Assembly: GCA_024742765.1 (NCBI GenBank)
Contig: JANSXT010000023.1
Coordinates: 1 to 64,000 of the forward strand
From: Phyllobacteriaceae bacterium
GTDB lineage: Bacteria > Pseudomonadota > Alphaproteobacteria > Rhizobiales > Rhizobiaceae
Length of the DNA: 64,000 bases
Reading direction: 5' to 3'
In this document: piece by piece, positions 16,931-25,173 of the stretch
Position numbering within the stretch: the first letter of the stretch is position 1
Layout of the letters: each line of letters starts with the position of its first letter
Program-made: the position numbers and the translations under genes
Notes under the pieces: generated by a model
Databases searched by the model: none
Told to the model about the DNA's origin: nothing
Seen by the model: the letters and a program-made list of their open reading frames with translations, nothing else

Positions 16931-17922
16931 ACGCGCGTCTCCTTGCGGACCTGGTACTGGTCGATGAAGACCGCAAGGATCAGCACGGCACCGATCGCCA
17001 TCTGCTGGTAGTAGGATTGCACGGCCAGAAGGTTCAGCCCGTTCTGCAACACGCCCATGATCAGCGCGCCGACCATGGTGCCCAGGATCGATCCGCGCCC
17101 GCCGAACAGGTTGGTTCCGCCAATGATGGCGGCGGTGATCGCGGTCAACTCATAAGTCAGGCCCGCCGTCGGGTCGCCCGCATTGATGCGTGCGGCGAAC
17201 AGGAGCCCGGCCAACCCCGCAAGCGCGCCGGACAGCGTATAGAGAAGCCGCCTCTGCCAGTCGACCGCGATGCCGGCGCTACGCGCGGCGTTCTCGCTGT
17301 CGCCGATCGCCAGCGTGTGGCGCCCGAACCGGGTGTAGGCCAAAAGGCAATGCATGATGAAGGCCGTCACGACGAAGATGATCACCGGCATGGGAATGCC
17401 GAACGGCCGGCCCTGGCCGATAAAGACCATCGCCGAGGGTAGGCCGTAAATGACCCGCCCGTCGGAGATGACCAACGCGATGCCCCGGGCGATGCCGAGC
17501 ATGCCAAGCGTGACGATGAAGGCGGGCACGAACGCGCGGGTGATGATGGTGCCGTTGACGAAGCCGGCCAGCGCGCCGGCGGCGATGCAGGCCAGAACGG
17601 CCAAGGGCGCCGGAAGCCCCATCGTGACGCCAACATAGGCGCCGACCACGCCCGACAGGCCCATCACCGAGCCGAGCGACAGGTCGAGCCCGCCGGCGCC
17701 GATGACGAAGGTCGCCGCGATTGCGAGAACCCCGATGGTCGATGTGGCCAGCAGGATGTTCATGAAATTGCTGACCGACAGGAAAAAGGGCGACAGCACC
17801 GACATGAGCGCGCACAGCGCCAGAAGAACGATCAGTGACTCCAGCCGCACGTGAAGCTGTTCGATCGAACCGGCCTGAAGCCGGGACCAGAGGCCTTTTT
17901 GCTGCGCCTTGGTGGATGACAT
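16927..17922 (-). CDS. Ribose/fructose-type ABC importer, permease
   Basis: 331 residues with about 8-10 hydrophobic segments and the CUT2 permease signature (ATFVIGAGGLDLSLGSVMGLSGV, later GLLFAARINAGDPTAG and GGTNLFGGRGSI). The ATG at 17922 (MSSTKAQQK) is used; a 20-codon extension upstream is Pro/His-rich and not family-like. A stable hairpin lies between this gene and the binding-protein gene upstream. Forms the transmembrane pore, probably as a homodimer. Confidence 0.92.
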   Translation of the reverse strand: MSSTKAQQKGLWSRLQAGSIEQLHVRLESLIVLLALCALMSVLSPFFLSVSNFMNILLATSTIGVLAIAATFVIGAGGLDLSLGSVMGLSGVVGAYVGVTMGLPAPLAVLACIAAGALAGFVNGTIITRAFVPAFIVTLGMLGIARGIALVISDGRVIYGLPSAMVFIGQGRPFGIPMPVIIFVVTAFIMHCLLAYTRFGRHTLAIGDSENAARSAGIAVDWQRRLLYTLSGALAGLAGLLFAARINAGDPTAGLTYELTAITAAIIGGTNLFGGRGSILGTMVGALIMGVLQNGLNLLAVQSYYQQMAIGAVLILAVFIDQYQVRKETRV

Positions 17923-17996
17923 GGTTGGATGCGCCGTTCGATGGGTTGGCCCGGCACAGAACGTGTCGCGGGCCGAAAGCAAGGGTGGAGAAAGGT

Positions 17997-18027
17997 GGCC
18001 GGCGGGGCCGGGAGCGCCCCGCCGGCC
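17997..18027 (-). terminator. 12-bp perfect stem-loop after the sugar-binding-protein gene
   Basis: GGCCGGCGGGGC (17997-18008) pairs perfectly with its complement at 18016-18027 across a 7-nt loop. It begins 7 nt beyond the binding-protein stop and lies before the permease. There is no T-tract, so it is more likely a partial terminator or a 3' mRNA-stabilising hairpin that raises the ratio of binding protein to membrane subunits. Confidence 0.7.
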
Positions 18028-18033
18028 GGCTGC

Positions 18034-19023
18034 TTATTTGACGAACTCAAGCAGCGGTTCGGTTCCGGCGTCCATCACGTCCTTGGTCAGGACGAGCGTC
18101 GGCACGATGACGCTGGTGGGCACGTCTTCGCCTTCGAGCGCCATCTTGACGTTCTCGACGGCCTGTTTGCCGACCAGATAGGGAAGCTGCGCGACCGAGG
18201 CGGTCAGTCGGCCGTCATTGATCGACTTGACCGCATCGGAATTGCCGTCGACGCCGATGATGACGACATCGCCGCCCTTGCCCGCGGCGAAGACGGATTC
18301 GACCGCGCCCAGCGCCATGCCGTCATTGGCGGCGAAGATGCCGACCAGGTCCGGATTGCGGGTCAGAATGTCGTTGGTGATGTTGGCCGCCTTGCCGCGG
18401 TCCCAGTCGCCCGGAAGCGAGGCGATGATCTCTAGGCCCGGCGCCAGTTCGGCCAGCTTGTCGGCAAAGCCCTGGGCACGCTTCTGGCCGGTCACATTGC
18501 CCGAAAGTCCCTCGATCACCAGCACCGGCCCGGTGGCATCGGCGCCAAGCTGTTCGACCATGTATTCGGCGCCCTGGGCACCGGCGAGCACATTGTCCGA
18601 CCCGATCGAGAAGGTGATCTCGATGCCTTCGGCTTCAAGGATCGTCGGGTCGAGATTGCCGTCCAGATCGACCACTTCGATGCCCGCTTCGCGCGCGGCC
18701 TTCAGGCACGGCAGAAGGTTGGTGGAGTTGATCGCGGCGGTGATCATCGCCACCGGCTGGCGTTCAAGCATGGTGTTGCAGACGTTCAGCTGGCTTTCCG
18801 CCGCCTGATCGCTTTCCACGGCCTGCACGAAATAGGGAACGCCGGCTTCGGTCGCGCCATCTTCGACGCCCTGGCCCATCGCGCCCCAGAACGGGTTGGC
18901 GAGCGTCTTCATCAGCACGCCATATTCGCCCTCGGCCTGGGCGGTTGCCGGCATGGCGGTCGCGGCGACTGCAACCGCTGCGGCCGCGGCCAGTGTCTTC
19001 ATCGTTACGGGTTTGGTCATCAT
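18034..19023 (-). CDS. Periplasmic sugar-binding protein of the ABC importer
   Basis: 329 residues with a signal peptide (TMKTLAAAAAVAVAATAMPATAQA) and a type I periplasmic-binding fold: GEYGVLMKTLANPFWGAMGQG, NVCNTMLERQPVAMITAAIN, GIFAANDGMALGAVES, VVIIGVDGNSDAVKSI. The family is ribose/fructose-binding (Peripla_BP_4). ATG 19023 and ATG 19020 both follow AGGAGG; the second has the better spacing. First gene after the LacI-type regulator on the same strand. Confidence 0.92.
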   Translation of the reverse strand: MMTKPVTMKTLAAAAAVAVAATAMPATAQAEGEYGVLMKTLANPFWGAMGQGVEDGATEAGVPYFVQAVESDQAAESQLNVCNTMLERQPVAMITAAINSTNLLPCLKAAREAGIEVVDLDGNLDPTILEAEGIEITFSIGSDNVLAGAQGAEYMVEQLGADATGPVLVIEGLSGNVTGQKRAQGFADKLAELAPGLEIIASLPGDWDRGKAANITNDILTRNPDLVGIFAANDGMALGAVESVFAAGKGGDVVIIGVDGNSDAVKSINDGRLTASVAQLPYLVGKQAVENVKMALEGEDVPTSVIVPTLVLTKDVMDAGTEPLLEFVK

Positions 19024-19047
19024 TTTCCTCCTCTTGAACGTTTGACT

Positions 19048-20133
19048 TTATGTGTGCGGGCGCCGGCGTCTGGCGGGCGGATCACCTTGCGCGCCCTGCC
19101 GTGCGGGTTCACCGAACGACTCGCGAATGATGAATGTGCACGGTTCGAGATGCTGGGCGGTGAATTCCGGCGTGCCTTCGACACGCGCCAAAAGCGCGGA
19201 AACCGCCTTGCGGGCCATGGTCCTGACCGGCTGGGCGACCGCCGAAACAGACGGCCATGTGGTCTGCATCCATTCGGCATCGTCAAAGCCGACCAATGCC
19301 ATGTCCTGCGGGCAGGCAATCCCCAGACGGCGCATCTCGGAAAGAACAAGTAGCGTGCTGTGCTGTGACAGGGAAAAAACCGCCGTGGCGGTGCGCGCAC
19401 CACGGGCTTTTTCAAGATAGGCCCGAATGGCCGGCCTTTGCTCGTCCAGCGCGTCATCGCTGAGCAGCGTGTCGACGATCATGGCCGGCTCGAACGTCCG
19501 CGCGCGATCGGTGAAACCCTCGACGCGGGTGCGCACGGACTTGGAGATTGTCGTCGCGCCATGCAGCAGGACATGCCTGTGTCCGGCCGCCCACAAGCGC
19601 TCGGCCACATGGGCGCTGGCCTCGAAATTGTCGGCCGTCACCGTATCGAAAGCCCCGCCGGCGGACACGCGGTCGACCAGAACGGCGGTCATGCCCAGAC
19701 CTGCGAGCGTTTCGGCGCCGGCACCGCGTTCCGAACGCACCGGGGCGAGCACCGTGCCCGCGACGCGCCAGTCATCCATGCGCGCGACGAGATCGGCCTC
19801 GCGCTCTTCCGACTCGCGGCTCGAAGCGATGATGACATTGTATCCAGCGTCCTCGGCGGCCTGCTCGAGCGCGGTCGCGAACGCGCCGAAGAATTCGCTC
19901 TCAAGGTCGGGAACGACGGCGCCGATGATGCGGCGGCGTTCCTGCCGCAGCCCCGCGGCCAGCGGATCGAGCCGGTAATTGAGATCGGCGACCGCCTGTC
20001 GGACCCGCTCCACATTGTCGGGCTTGACCGATTCGACGCCCCGCAAGACCTTGGAGACGGTCGCAGCGGAGACGCCGGCACGCGCCGCGACATCGTGGAT
20101 CGTCGCCCTTGAACTGGACGGCCCGTTCGCCAT
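19048..20133 (-). CDS. LacI-family transcriptional regulator
   Basis: 361 residues. The DNA-binding head TIHDVAARAGVSAATVSKVLRG is at residue 10, followed by NYRLDPLAAGLRQERRRIIG and a periplasmic-binding-like effector domain. The ATG at 20133 has GGGAGGA upstream. It lies directly upstream of the sugar-import genes and divergent from a hydroxyacid dehydrogenase. Two palindromic sites in the divergent gap are its probable operators. Confidence 0.92.
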   Translation of the reverse strand: MANGPSSSRATIHDVAARAGVSAATVSKVLRGVESVKPDNVERVRQAVADLNYRLDPLAAGLRQERRRIIGAVVPDLESEFFGAFATALEQAAEDAGYNVIIASSRESEEREADLVARMDDWRVAGTVLAPVRSERGAGAETLAGLGMTAVLVDRVSAGGAFDTVTADNFEASAHVAERLWAAGHRHVLLHGATTISKSVRTRVEGFTDRARTFEPAMIVDTLLSDDALDEQRPAIRAYLEKARGARTATAVFSLSQHSTLLVLSEMRRLGIACPQDMALVGFDDAEWMQTTWPSVSAVAQPVRTMARKAVSALLARVEGTPEFTAQHLEPCTFIIRESFGEPARQGAQGDPPARRRRPHT

Positions 20134-20175
20134 TGTTCCTCCCAACCCGCCGTGGCACGGCGGCAATCCTTGCGA

Positions 20176-20208
20176 TAAACCGATTTACAGAAAAAGTAAA
20201 TCGATTTA
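20176..20208. promoter_or_regulatory. Paired LacI-type operators
   Basis: TAAATCGATTTA (20197-20208) is a perfect 12-bp palindrome with a central CpG, typical of LacI-family sites. TAAACCGATTTA (20176-20187) is a one-base variant 21 bp away, two helical turns. Both lie in the 103-bp gap between the lacI-type gene and the divergent dehydrogenase, so they can control both. Confidence 0.7.
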
Positions 20209-20236
20209 TTCATGTGATCCACAGGGAGGGATGCCA

Positions 20237-21268
20237 ATGCCCCAGACCGGCAAGCCGCTCGTGATCAGCGCACCGCAGCCGCGGTCGCTCGATCTGATCT
20301 TCACCGATGATGCGCGACAGACGCTTTACGACCGGTACGCGATCATCGAAACCGATCCGGATGCGGTGGCCGCGCTCGATGCCGAAACCCTCAGTGCAGC
20401 ACGCTATGTGCTGGGACAGCCGCCGATTTCCGCGGACACGCTGTCGCGCATGACGAAGCTGCGCGCCGTGCTCAATGTCGAATCCAACCTGATCGACAAT
20501 ATGCCTTATGAGGAGGTGTTCCGGCGCGGCATCCATGTGCTGACAACAGGTGCGGTGTTCGCCGTGCCCGTTGCCGAGATGGGTCTGGCAATGGCGCTGA
20601 TCCTAGCGCGCCAGATCATCGATGCAGACGTCGATTTCCGCAACGGCCGGGAGAAATGGGGCGGCGACGGCAACCGGCATGCGCGACTGATCACCGGTGC
20701 CGAGATCGGCATTATCGGCTTCGGCGATCTGGGGCGGGCGCTCCGGCGTCTGCTCGCCGGCTTTCGCTGCACGGTGCGGGCGCACGATCCATGGCTGCCG
20801 GCTTCCGTCCTGCGCGATGCGGACGTCATCCCCGCGTCATTGGACGAAGTGCTTGCGCACAGCGATTTCACTTTCGTGCTGGCCGCCGTCACCACCGAAA
20901 ATCGCGGCTTTCTAGGCGCGGCCGAATTTGTGCGAATGAAGAAAGGCGCGGCGCTGATCCTGCTCAGCCGGGCGGATGTGGTCGATTTCGATGCGATGAT
21001 GGATGCCGTGCGGTCTGGACACATCGTTGCCGCCAGCGACGTGTTCCCCGAAGAGCCCCTGCCCCCCGACCATCCGGTGCGCAGCCTGCCGGGCTTTGTG
21101 CGCTCCGCGCACCGGGCCGGCGCGCTCGACGGCGCCTTCAAGCAAATGGGCGACATGGTGCTCGAGGACATGGAGTTGATGGATCAAGGCCTACCGCCGG
21201 TTCGCTGCAAGCGGGCCGAGCGCGAGACGGTGGCCCGCATGCGCTCCAAGCCGGTCACCGTCAACTGA
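20237..21268 (+). CDS. D-2-hydroxyacid dehydrogenase family protein
   Basis: About 343 residues. The Rossmann motif GIIGFGDLGRAL lies near 155. The catalytic Arg is in LSRADVVD, the Asp/Glu region in ASDVFPEEPLP, and the His in RSAHRAG. It starts at ATG 20237, 6 nt after GGGAGGG (an ATG at 20231 directly abuts that site). The product may oxidise or reduce a 2-keto/2-hydroxy acid derived from the sugar taken up by the divergent ABC operon; both share the LacI operator region. The substrate is unknown. Confidence 0.85.
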   Translation: MPQTGKPLVISAPQPRSLDLIFTDDARQTLYDRYAIIETDPDAVAALDAETLSAARYVLGQPPISADTLSRMTKLRAVLNVESNLIDNMPYEEVFRRGIHVLTTGAVFAVPVAEMGLAMALILARQIIDADVDFRNGREKWGGDGNRHARLITGAEIGIIGFGDLGRALRRLLAGFRCTVRAHDPWLPASVLRDADVIPASLDEVLAHSDFTFVLAAVTTENRGFLGAAEFVRMKKGAALILLSRADVVDFDAMMDAVRSGHIVAASDVFPEEPLPPDHPVRSLPGFVRSAHRAGALDGAFKQMGDMVLEDMELMDQGLPPVRCKRAERETVARMRSKPVTVN

Positions 21269-21319
21269 CGATCGGTGCCTCGCTATCGCCGTCTTGACGC
21301 GATCGGATCCGGTGCGCGG

Positions 21320-21724
21320 TCATGCCCCGCGGGTCAACTGCGCCGTCGCTTCGATCTCGATCAGCGCCTCGTCCTCGATCAGGCCGCTGACCACGATCAC
21401 CGACATTGCGGGATAATGCTTGCCGAACACCGCGCGATAGGCGGCGCCCACCTCCTTTTGCCGGGCGACATAGGCCCGTTTGTCGGTGATGAACCAGGTC
21501 AGCCGGGTGATGTCGGTGACCTGGCCGCCGGCGGCGTCCACAATCGCGGCGATGTTGCGCAATGTCTGTTTAAGCTGCCCGACAAAATCGTGCGTCTCGA
21601 AAATCTGATCCTTGTTCCAGCCGATCTGCCCGCCAATGTGCAATGTGCCGTCCGGCGTCAGCATGCCATTGGCATAGCCCCGGGCGGGCGCCCAATTGTC
21701 CGGCTGTATCGTCTTGATGGTCAT
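21320..21724 (-). CDS. RidA/YjgF-family enamine/imine deaminase
   Basis: 134 residues of the Rid family, trimeric barrel proteins that hydrolyse reactive enamines and imines. Visible are YANGMLTPDGTLHIGGQIGWN, ITRLTWFITDKRAYV and YPAMSVIVVSGLIEDEALIEIEATA, the last holding the acidic residue of the active site. RidA's catalytic Arg region reads MSVIVVS, without the usual R after the P-x-R motif, so it may be a non-canonical subgroup. It is the last gene of the anthranilate operon, 72 bp after livF, where an amino-cyclohexene intermediate needs its nitrogen removed. Confidence 0.85.
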   Translation of the reverse strand: MTIKTIQPDNWAPARGYANGMLTPDGTLHIGGQIGWNKDQIFETHDFVGQLKQTLRNIAAIVDAAGGQVTDITRLTWFITDKRAYVARQKEVGAAYRAVFGKHYPAMSVIVVSGLIEDEALIEIEATAQLTRGA

Positions 21725-21796
21725 GATCGTTGGTCCATACTCTGTTCGGCCTTCAGGCGGGGATGGTCCAGACGCGGTGCCCGGCGAAGACCCGCA

Positions 21797-22483
21797 TCAG
21801 ACCCCCACATATTTCTCGGTTATGTCGTTGGTCAGCGCCGCCATATTGTCGCTCCAGACCGTCCGGCCGCGTTCGATGATCGTCGCGCCGTCACAGATCG
21901 CGCGCAGTTCCTTGAGCGATTTGTCGATCATCAGGATGGACAGGCCGGTCTCCGATTTCAGCCGGGCGATGGCAGCCCAGATCTCCTGCTTGATGATCGG
22001 CGCCAGGCCCTCGGTCGCCTCGTCCAGGATCAGCAGCGTCGGATTGGTCATCAGCGCCCGGCCGATCGCCAGCATCTGCTGCTCGCCGCCGGAAAGGGAT
22101 GCCGAGATCTGGTTGCGGCGCTCGCCCAGCCGCGGAAACAGCTCGACGACGCGGCTGTGGCTCCAATAACCCGGGCGCGCCGCCGCGATCAGGTTCTCAT
22201 AAACTGTCAGCCCTGCAAAACAGCGCCGGCCCTCGGGCACGAGCCCAAGCCCCAGCCGCGCGGCCCGGTGGCTCGGCAGCCGGCCCAGATCGTGTCCGCC
22301 GAACGTGATCGACCCGTTGAATGGCAGCATGCCGCAGATGCATTTAACGGTCGTCGTCTTGCCCATGCCATTGCGGCCCATCAGCGCGACGACCTGACCC
22401 TCGGCGATCTGAAGATCGACGCCGAACAGGGCCTGGCTCGCGCCATAGGTGGCCGCGATGTTGGAAACCGACAAAAGGCTCAC
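21797..22483 (-). CDS. livF: Branched-chain-type ABC importer ATPase LivF
   Basis: 228 residues: Walker A GRNGMGKTT, signature LSGGEQQMLAIGRAL, Walker B LLILDEATEGL, all typical of LivF. The start is GTG at 22483 overlapping the livG stop (GTGA), so the two are translationally coupled. In this operon the importer probably brings in an aromatic substrate such as anthranilate or a related acid rather than leucine (inference from context). Confidence 0.92.
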   Translation of the reverse strand: MSLLSVSNIAATYGASQALFGVDLQIAEGQVVALMGRNGMGKTTTVKCICGMLPFNGSITFGGHDLGRLPSHRAARLGLGLVPEGRRCFAGLTVYENLIAAARPGYWSHSRVVELFPRLGERRNQISASLSGGEQQMLAIGRALMTNPTLLILDEATEGLAPIIKQEIWAAIARLKSETGLSILMIDKSLKELRAICDGATIIERGRTVWSDNMAALTNDITEKYVGV

Positions 22484-23229
22484 GCATCCTCTCCCAGATA
22501 GGCTTCGCGGACCTGCCTGTCCGACTGGATGTCATCGACGCTGCCGCTGGCGATCACCTTGCCATAGACCAGAACGCTGATCCGGTCGGCAAGCGAGAAC
22601 ACGGCATCCATATCGTGCTCGACCAAAAGGATCGGCGCCTCGTGGCGCAGTTCATCCAAGAACCCTGTCAGGCGCTTCGAGCCTTCCGAACCAAGGCCCG
22701 CCATCGGTTCATCCATGACGAAGACGCGCGGTTCCAGCGTCAACGCGACGGCCACTTCGAGCTGACGCCGCTGGCCGTGGCTCAGTTCGGCCGTGCGCGT
22801 CGCCGCATGATCCTGAAGGCCGACGCGCTCCAGCGCCGCCTCGGCGCGGGCGCGCAGATCGGCATCCCCAAGCGCCGGCGCCAAAAAGCGCCATGGCCGG
22901 CCCGAAGCGCCCAAGGCTCCCAGAACCACGTTCTGAAGCACGGTGTCCTGCATCGCCAGGGCCGAAATCTGGAAGGTGCGGCCGAGCCCGGCCTTGGCGC
23001 GCGCGCGCGTCGTGTGCTGGGTGACATCGCGCCCGAGCAGGTTGACGCTGCCCGCGTCCGGTTTCAGCGTGCCGCAAATCTGCGCGATCAGCGTCGATTT
23101 GCCCGCGCCATTGGGGCCGATGATGGCATGGATCTCGCCCGGCCGCAGATCGATCGAGACATCGTCGCTGGCCTTCAGCGCACCGAAGCTTTTCGAAATG
23201 CCACGGGTCGCCAGAACGGGTTCAGCCAT
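22480..23229 (-). CDS. livG: Branched-chain-type ABC importer ATPase LivG
   Basis: 249 residues: Walker A GPNGAGKST at about 37, signature LSHGQRRQLEVAVAL, Walker B VFVMDEPMAGL, and the LivG C-terminal extension ending REAYLGEDA. It overlaps livM by 8 bp. Partner of LivF in the cytoplasmic ATPase heterodimer. Confidence 0.92.
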   Translation of the reverse strand: MAEPVLATRGISKSFGALKASDDVSIDLRPGEIHAIIGPNGAGKSTLIAQICGTLKPDAGSVNLLGRDVTQHTTRARAKAGLGRTFQISALAMQDTVLQNVVLGALGASGRPWRFLAPALGDADLRARAEAALERVGLQDHAATRTAELSHGQRRQLEVAVALTLEPRVFVMDEPMAGLGSEGSKRLTGFLDELRHEAPILLVEHDMDAVFSLADRISVLVYGKVIASGSVDDIQSDRQVREAYLGEDA

Positions 23230-24205
23230 GGGCTTTCTCCCGGCCGGACACGATCCCGATCACGCCGCCGCGGCCGAACAGGACGATCAACAGCAGCAAC
23301 AGACCCAGATAGACCAGCCAATAATCGCTCAGACCGCCGAGGAAATGTTCGAGCCCTACGAACACCAGCGCGCCGGCAACCGGCCCGAACAGGCGCGCGA
23401 CGCCGCCAATGATGATGAACACCATGATTTCGCCGCTCATCTGCCAGGAAAACATGGTCGGGCTGACGAAGCGGTTGAGGTCCGCAAACAGCGCGCCGGC
23501 CAGCCCGGTGATGGCGCCGGAGATCACGAAGGCCACCAGCTTGAGCCGGGTCGGGTTCAGCCCGACCGTCTCGACCCGCTGCGGCACCTGACGCGCCGCG
23601 TTCAGCGCCAAGCCGAACGGCGAGCGGGCCAGCCGATGGGTGAACCAGAGCACGGCGCACAGGATCGCAAGACACAGGCCGTAGAACTGGATCGGTTGCA
23701 GCGTGTTCAGCCCGGGAAAATCGTTGCGCACCCAGATCGACAGACCGTCCTCGCCGCCATAGGCCGACCAGCTGATCGAAAAGAAGAAGAACATCTGGCC
23801 GAACGCCAGGGTGATCATGATGAAATAGACGCCGGACGTGCGCATCGACAGATGCCCGATCAGCAGCGCGGCCAGCGCGGACAGGACGATGGCCGTCAGC
23901 CAGATGACGGGCATCGATTTCGTGCCCTCGATGACGAAGGGCCATTCCATCAGCGGCGTGACGGTCTGCGCGTGAAAGGCGAGGATGCCCATCGCGTAGC
24001 CGCCAATGCCGAAAAACACCGCATGGCCCAGGCTGACCAGTCCGCCCAGCCCCAGCGCGATGTTCAGGCCGACCGCCGCCAGCGCGAAAATCGCTGCCCG
24101 CGTCATCAGCGTGATGGTGAACGGCTCGTTGGCCCACAAGGCCCAGGCCGGCACGATGAAGAAAATCGCGAGGATCGCAGCGTTGAGATAGCGTTCGGCG
24201 ATCAT
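23222..24205 (-). CDS. livM: Branched-chain-type ABC importer permease LivM
   Basis: 327 residues with about nine hydrophobic segments and LivM blocks (ALAAVGLNIALGLGGLVSLGHAVFFGIG near 40, later GAITGLAGALFADLNRFVSP). The ATG overlaps the livH stop by 4 bp. Forms the pore with LivH. Confidence 0.92.
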   Translation of the reverse strand: MIAERYLNAAILAIFFIVPAWALWANEPFTITLMTRAAIFALAAVGLNIALGLGGLVSLGHAVFFGIGGYAMGILAFHAQTVTPLMEWPFVIEGTKSMPVIWLTAIVLSALAALLIGHLSMRTSGVYFIMITLAFGQMFFFFSISWSAYGGEDGLSIWVRNDFPGLNTLQPIQFYGLCLAILCAVLWFTHRLARSPFGLALNAARQVPQRVETVGLNPTRLKLVAFVISGAITGLAGALFADLNRFVSPTMFSWQMSGEIMVFIIIGGVARLFGPVAGALVFVGLEHFLGGLSDYWLVYLGLLLLLIVLFGRGGVIGIVSGREKAHG

Positions 24206-25122
24206 GATCTGGCTCCGAACAGGCCGGTCGGCCGCCAGATCAGGATCGCGCCCATCAGGATGTAGATGGCCATCGACGCCAGCGACGAGCCGATCGATGT
24301 CGCCGTCGCAGGATCGGTGAAGAGCTTGAGCAGTTCGGGCAGGAAAATGCCGCCAAGCGTGTCGGTGAGACCGACGAGGATCGCGCCGATCAGGGCGCCT
24401 TTCATCGAGCCGATCCCGCCAATGACGATGACCACGAAGGCGAGGATCAGCACCGGTTCGCCCATACCGACCTGGACCGACTGGATTGCGCCGACAAGGG
24501 CACCGGCGATCCCAGCAAGCCCGGCGCCGAGCGCGAAGACCAGCGTATAAAGGCGCGAAATGTCGATGCCGAGCGCGGCGATCATCTCGCGATCGTTTTC
24601 ACCGGCGCGAATCTGGATACCGATCCGGGTCTTGGTGATCAGCGCGCCAAGGCCGATGGCGATCAGGAGCCCGACCACGATCAGGAACAGCCTGTAGAGC
24701 GGATACTGGATGCCGCCGGGCAAGGTGACCGGTCCGGACAGATAGTCGGGAATGTCGAGAAACAGCGGGAACGAGCCGAACAGCCAGCGCGTGCCTTCCG
24801 AAAAGATCAGGATCAGCGCGAAGGTCGCCAGCACTTGATCGAGATGATCCTTGTCGTAGAGCCTGCGGATCACGACCAGTTCGACGATGGCGCCGACGAT
24901 CGCCGCCGCCGCCAGCGCTGCCGCAAGCGCCAGCACGAACGAGCCGGTGTAGCCGGCGACCGCTGCGGCGGCAAAGGCGCCGATCATGTAGAGCGAGCCA
25001 TGCGCCAGATTGATCAGCCCCATGACGCCGAAGATCAGCGTCAGCCCGGCGGCCATCAAAAACAGCATGATGCCGAACTGCAGACCGTTCAGGACCTGCT
25101 CGACAAGGAGGATGAAGGACAT
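24202..25122 (-). CDS. livH: Branched-chain-type ABC importer permease LivH
   Basis: 306 residues, strongly hydrophobic, with the LivH start (QVLNGLQFGIMLFLMAAGLTLIFGVMGLINLAHGS) and GMGEPVLILAFVVIVIGGIGSMKGAL near residue 220. It lies downstream of the binding-protein gene with a hairpin between. Confidence 0.93.
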   Translation of the reverse strand: MSFILLVEQVLNGLQFGIMLFLMAAGLTLIFGVMGLINLAHGSLYMIGAFAAAAVAGYTGSFVLALAAALAAAAIVGAIVELVVIRRLYDKDHLDQVLATFALILIFSEGTRWLFGSFPLFLDIPDYLSGPVTLPGGIQYPLYRLFLIVVGLLIAIGLGALITKTRIGIQIRAGENDREMIAALGIDISRLYTLVFALGAGLAGIAGALVGAIQSVQVGMGEPVLILAFVVIVIGGIGSMKGALIGAILVGLTDTLGGIFLPELLKLFTDPATATSIGSSLASMAIYILMGAILIWRPTGLFGARS

Positions 25123-25138
25123 GGGAAAAGGTTCCAGT

Positions 25139-25166
25139 GGCCGGCCCCCACGGCGGGGAGCCGGCC
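25139..25166 (-). terminator. GC-rich stem-loop after the aromatic-acid binding-protein gene
   Basis: GGCCGGC-C-CCCC pairs with GGGG-A-GCCGGCC across a 5-nt loop, 11 of 12 positions matched. It starts 7 nt after the binding-protein stop and lies before livH. There is no T-tract, so partial termination or 3' mRNA protection is likelier than full termination. The layout mirrors the hairpin at 17997-18027. Confidence 0.6.
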
Positions 25167-25173
25167 GATCGGG

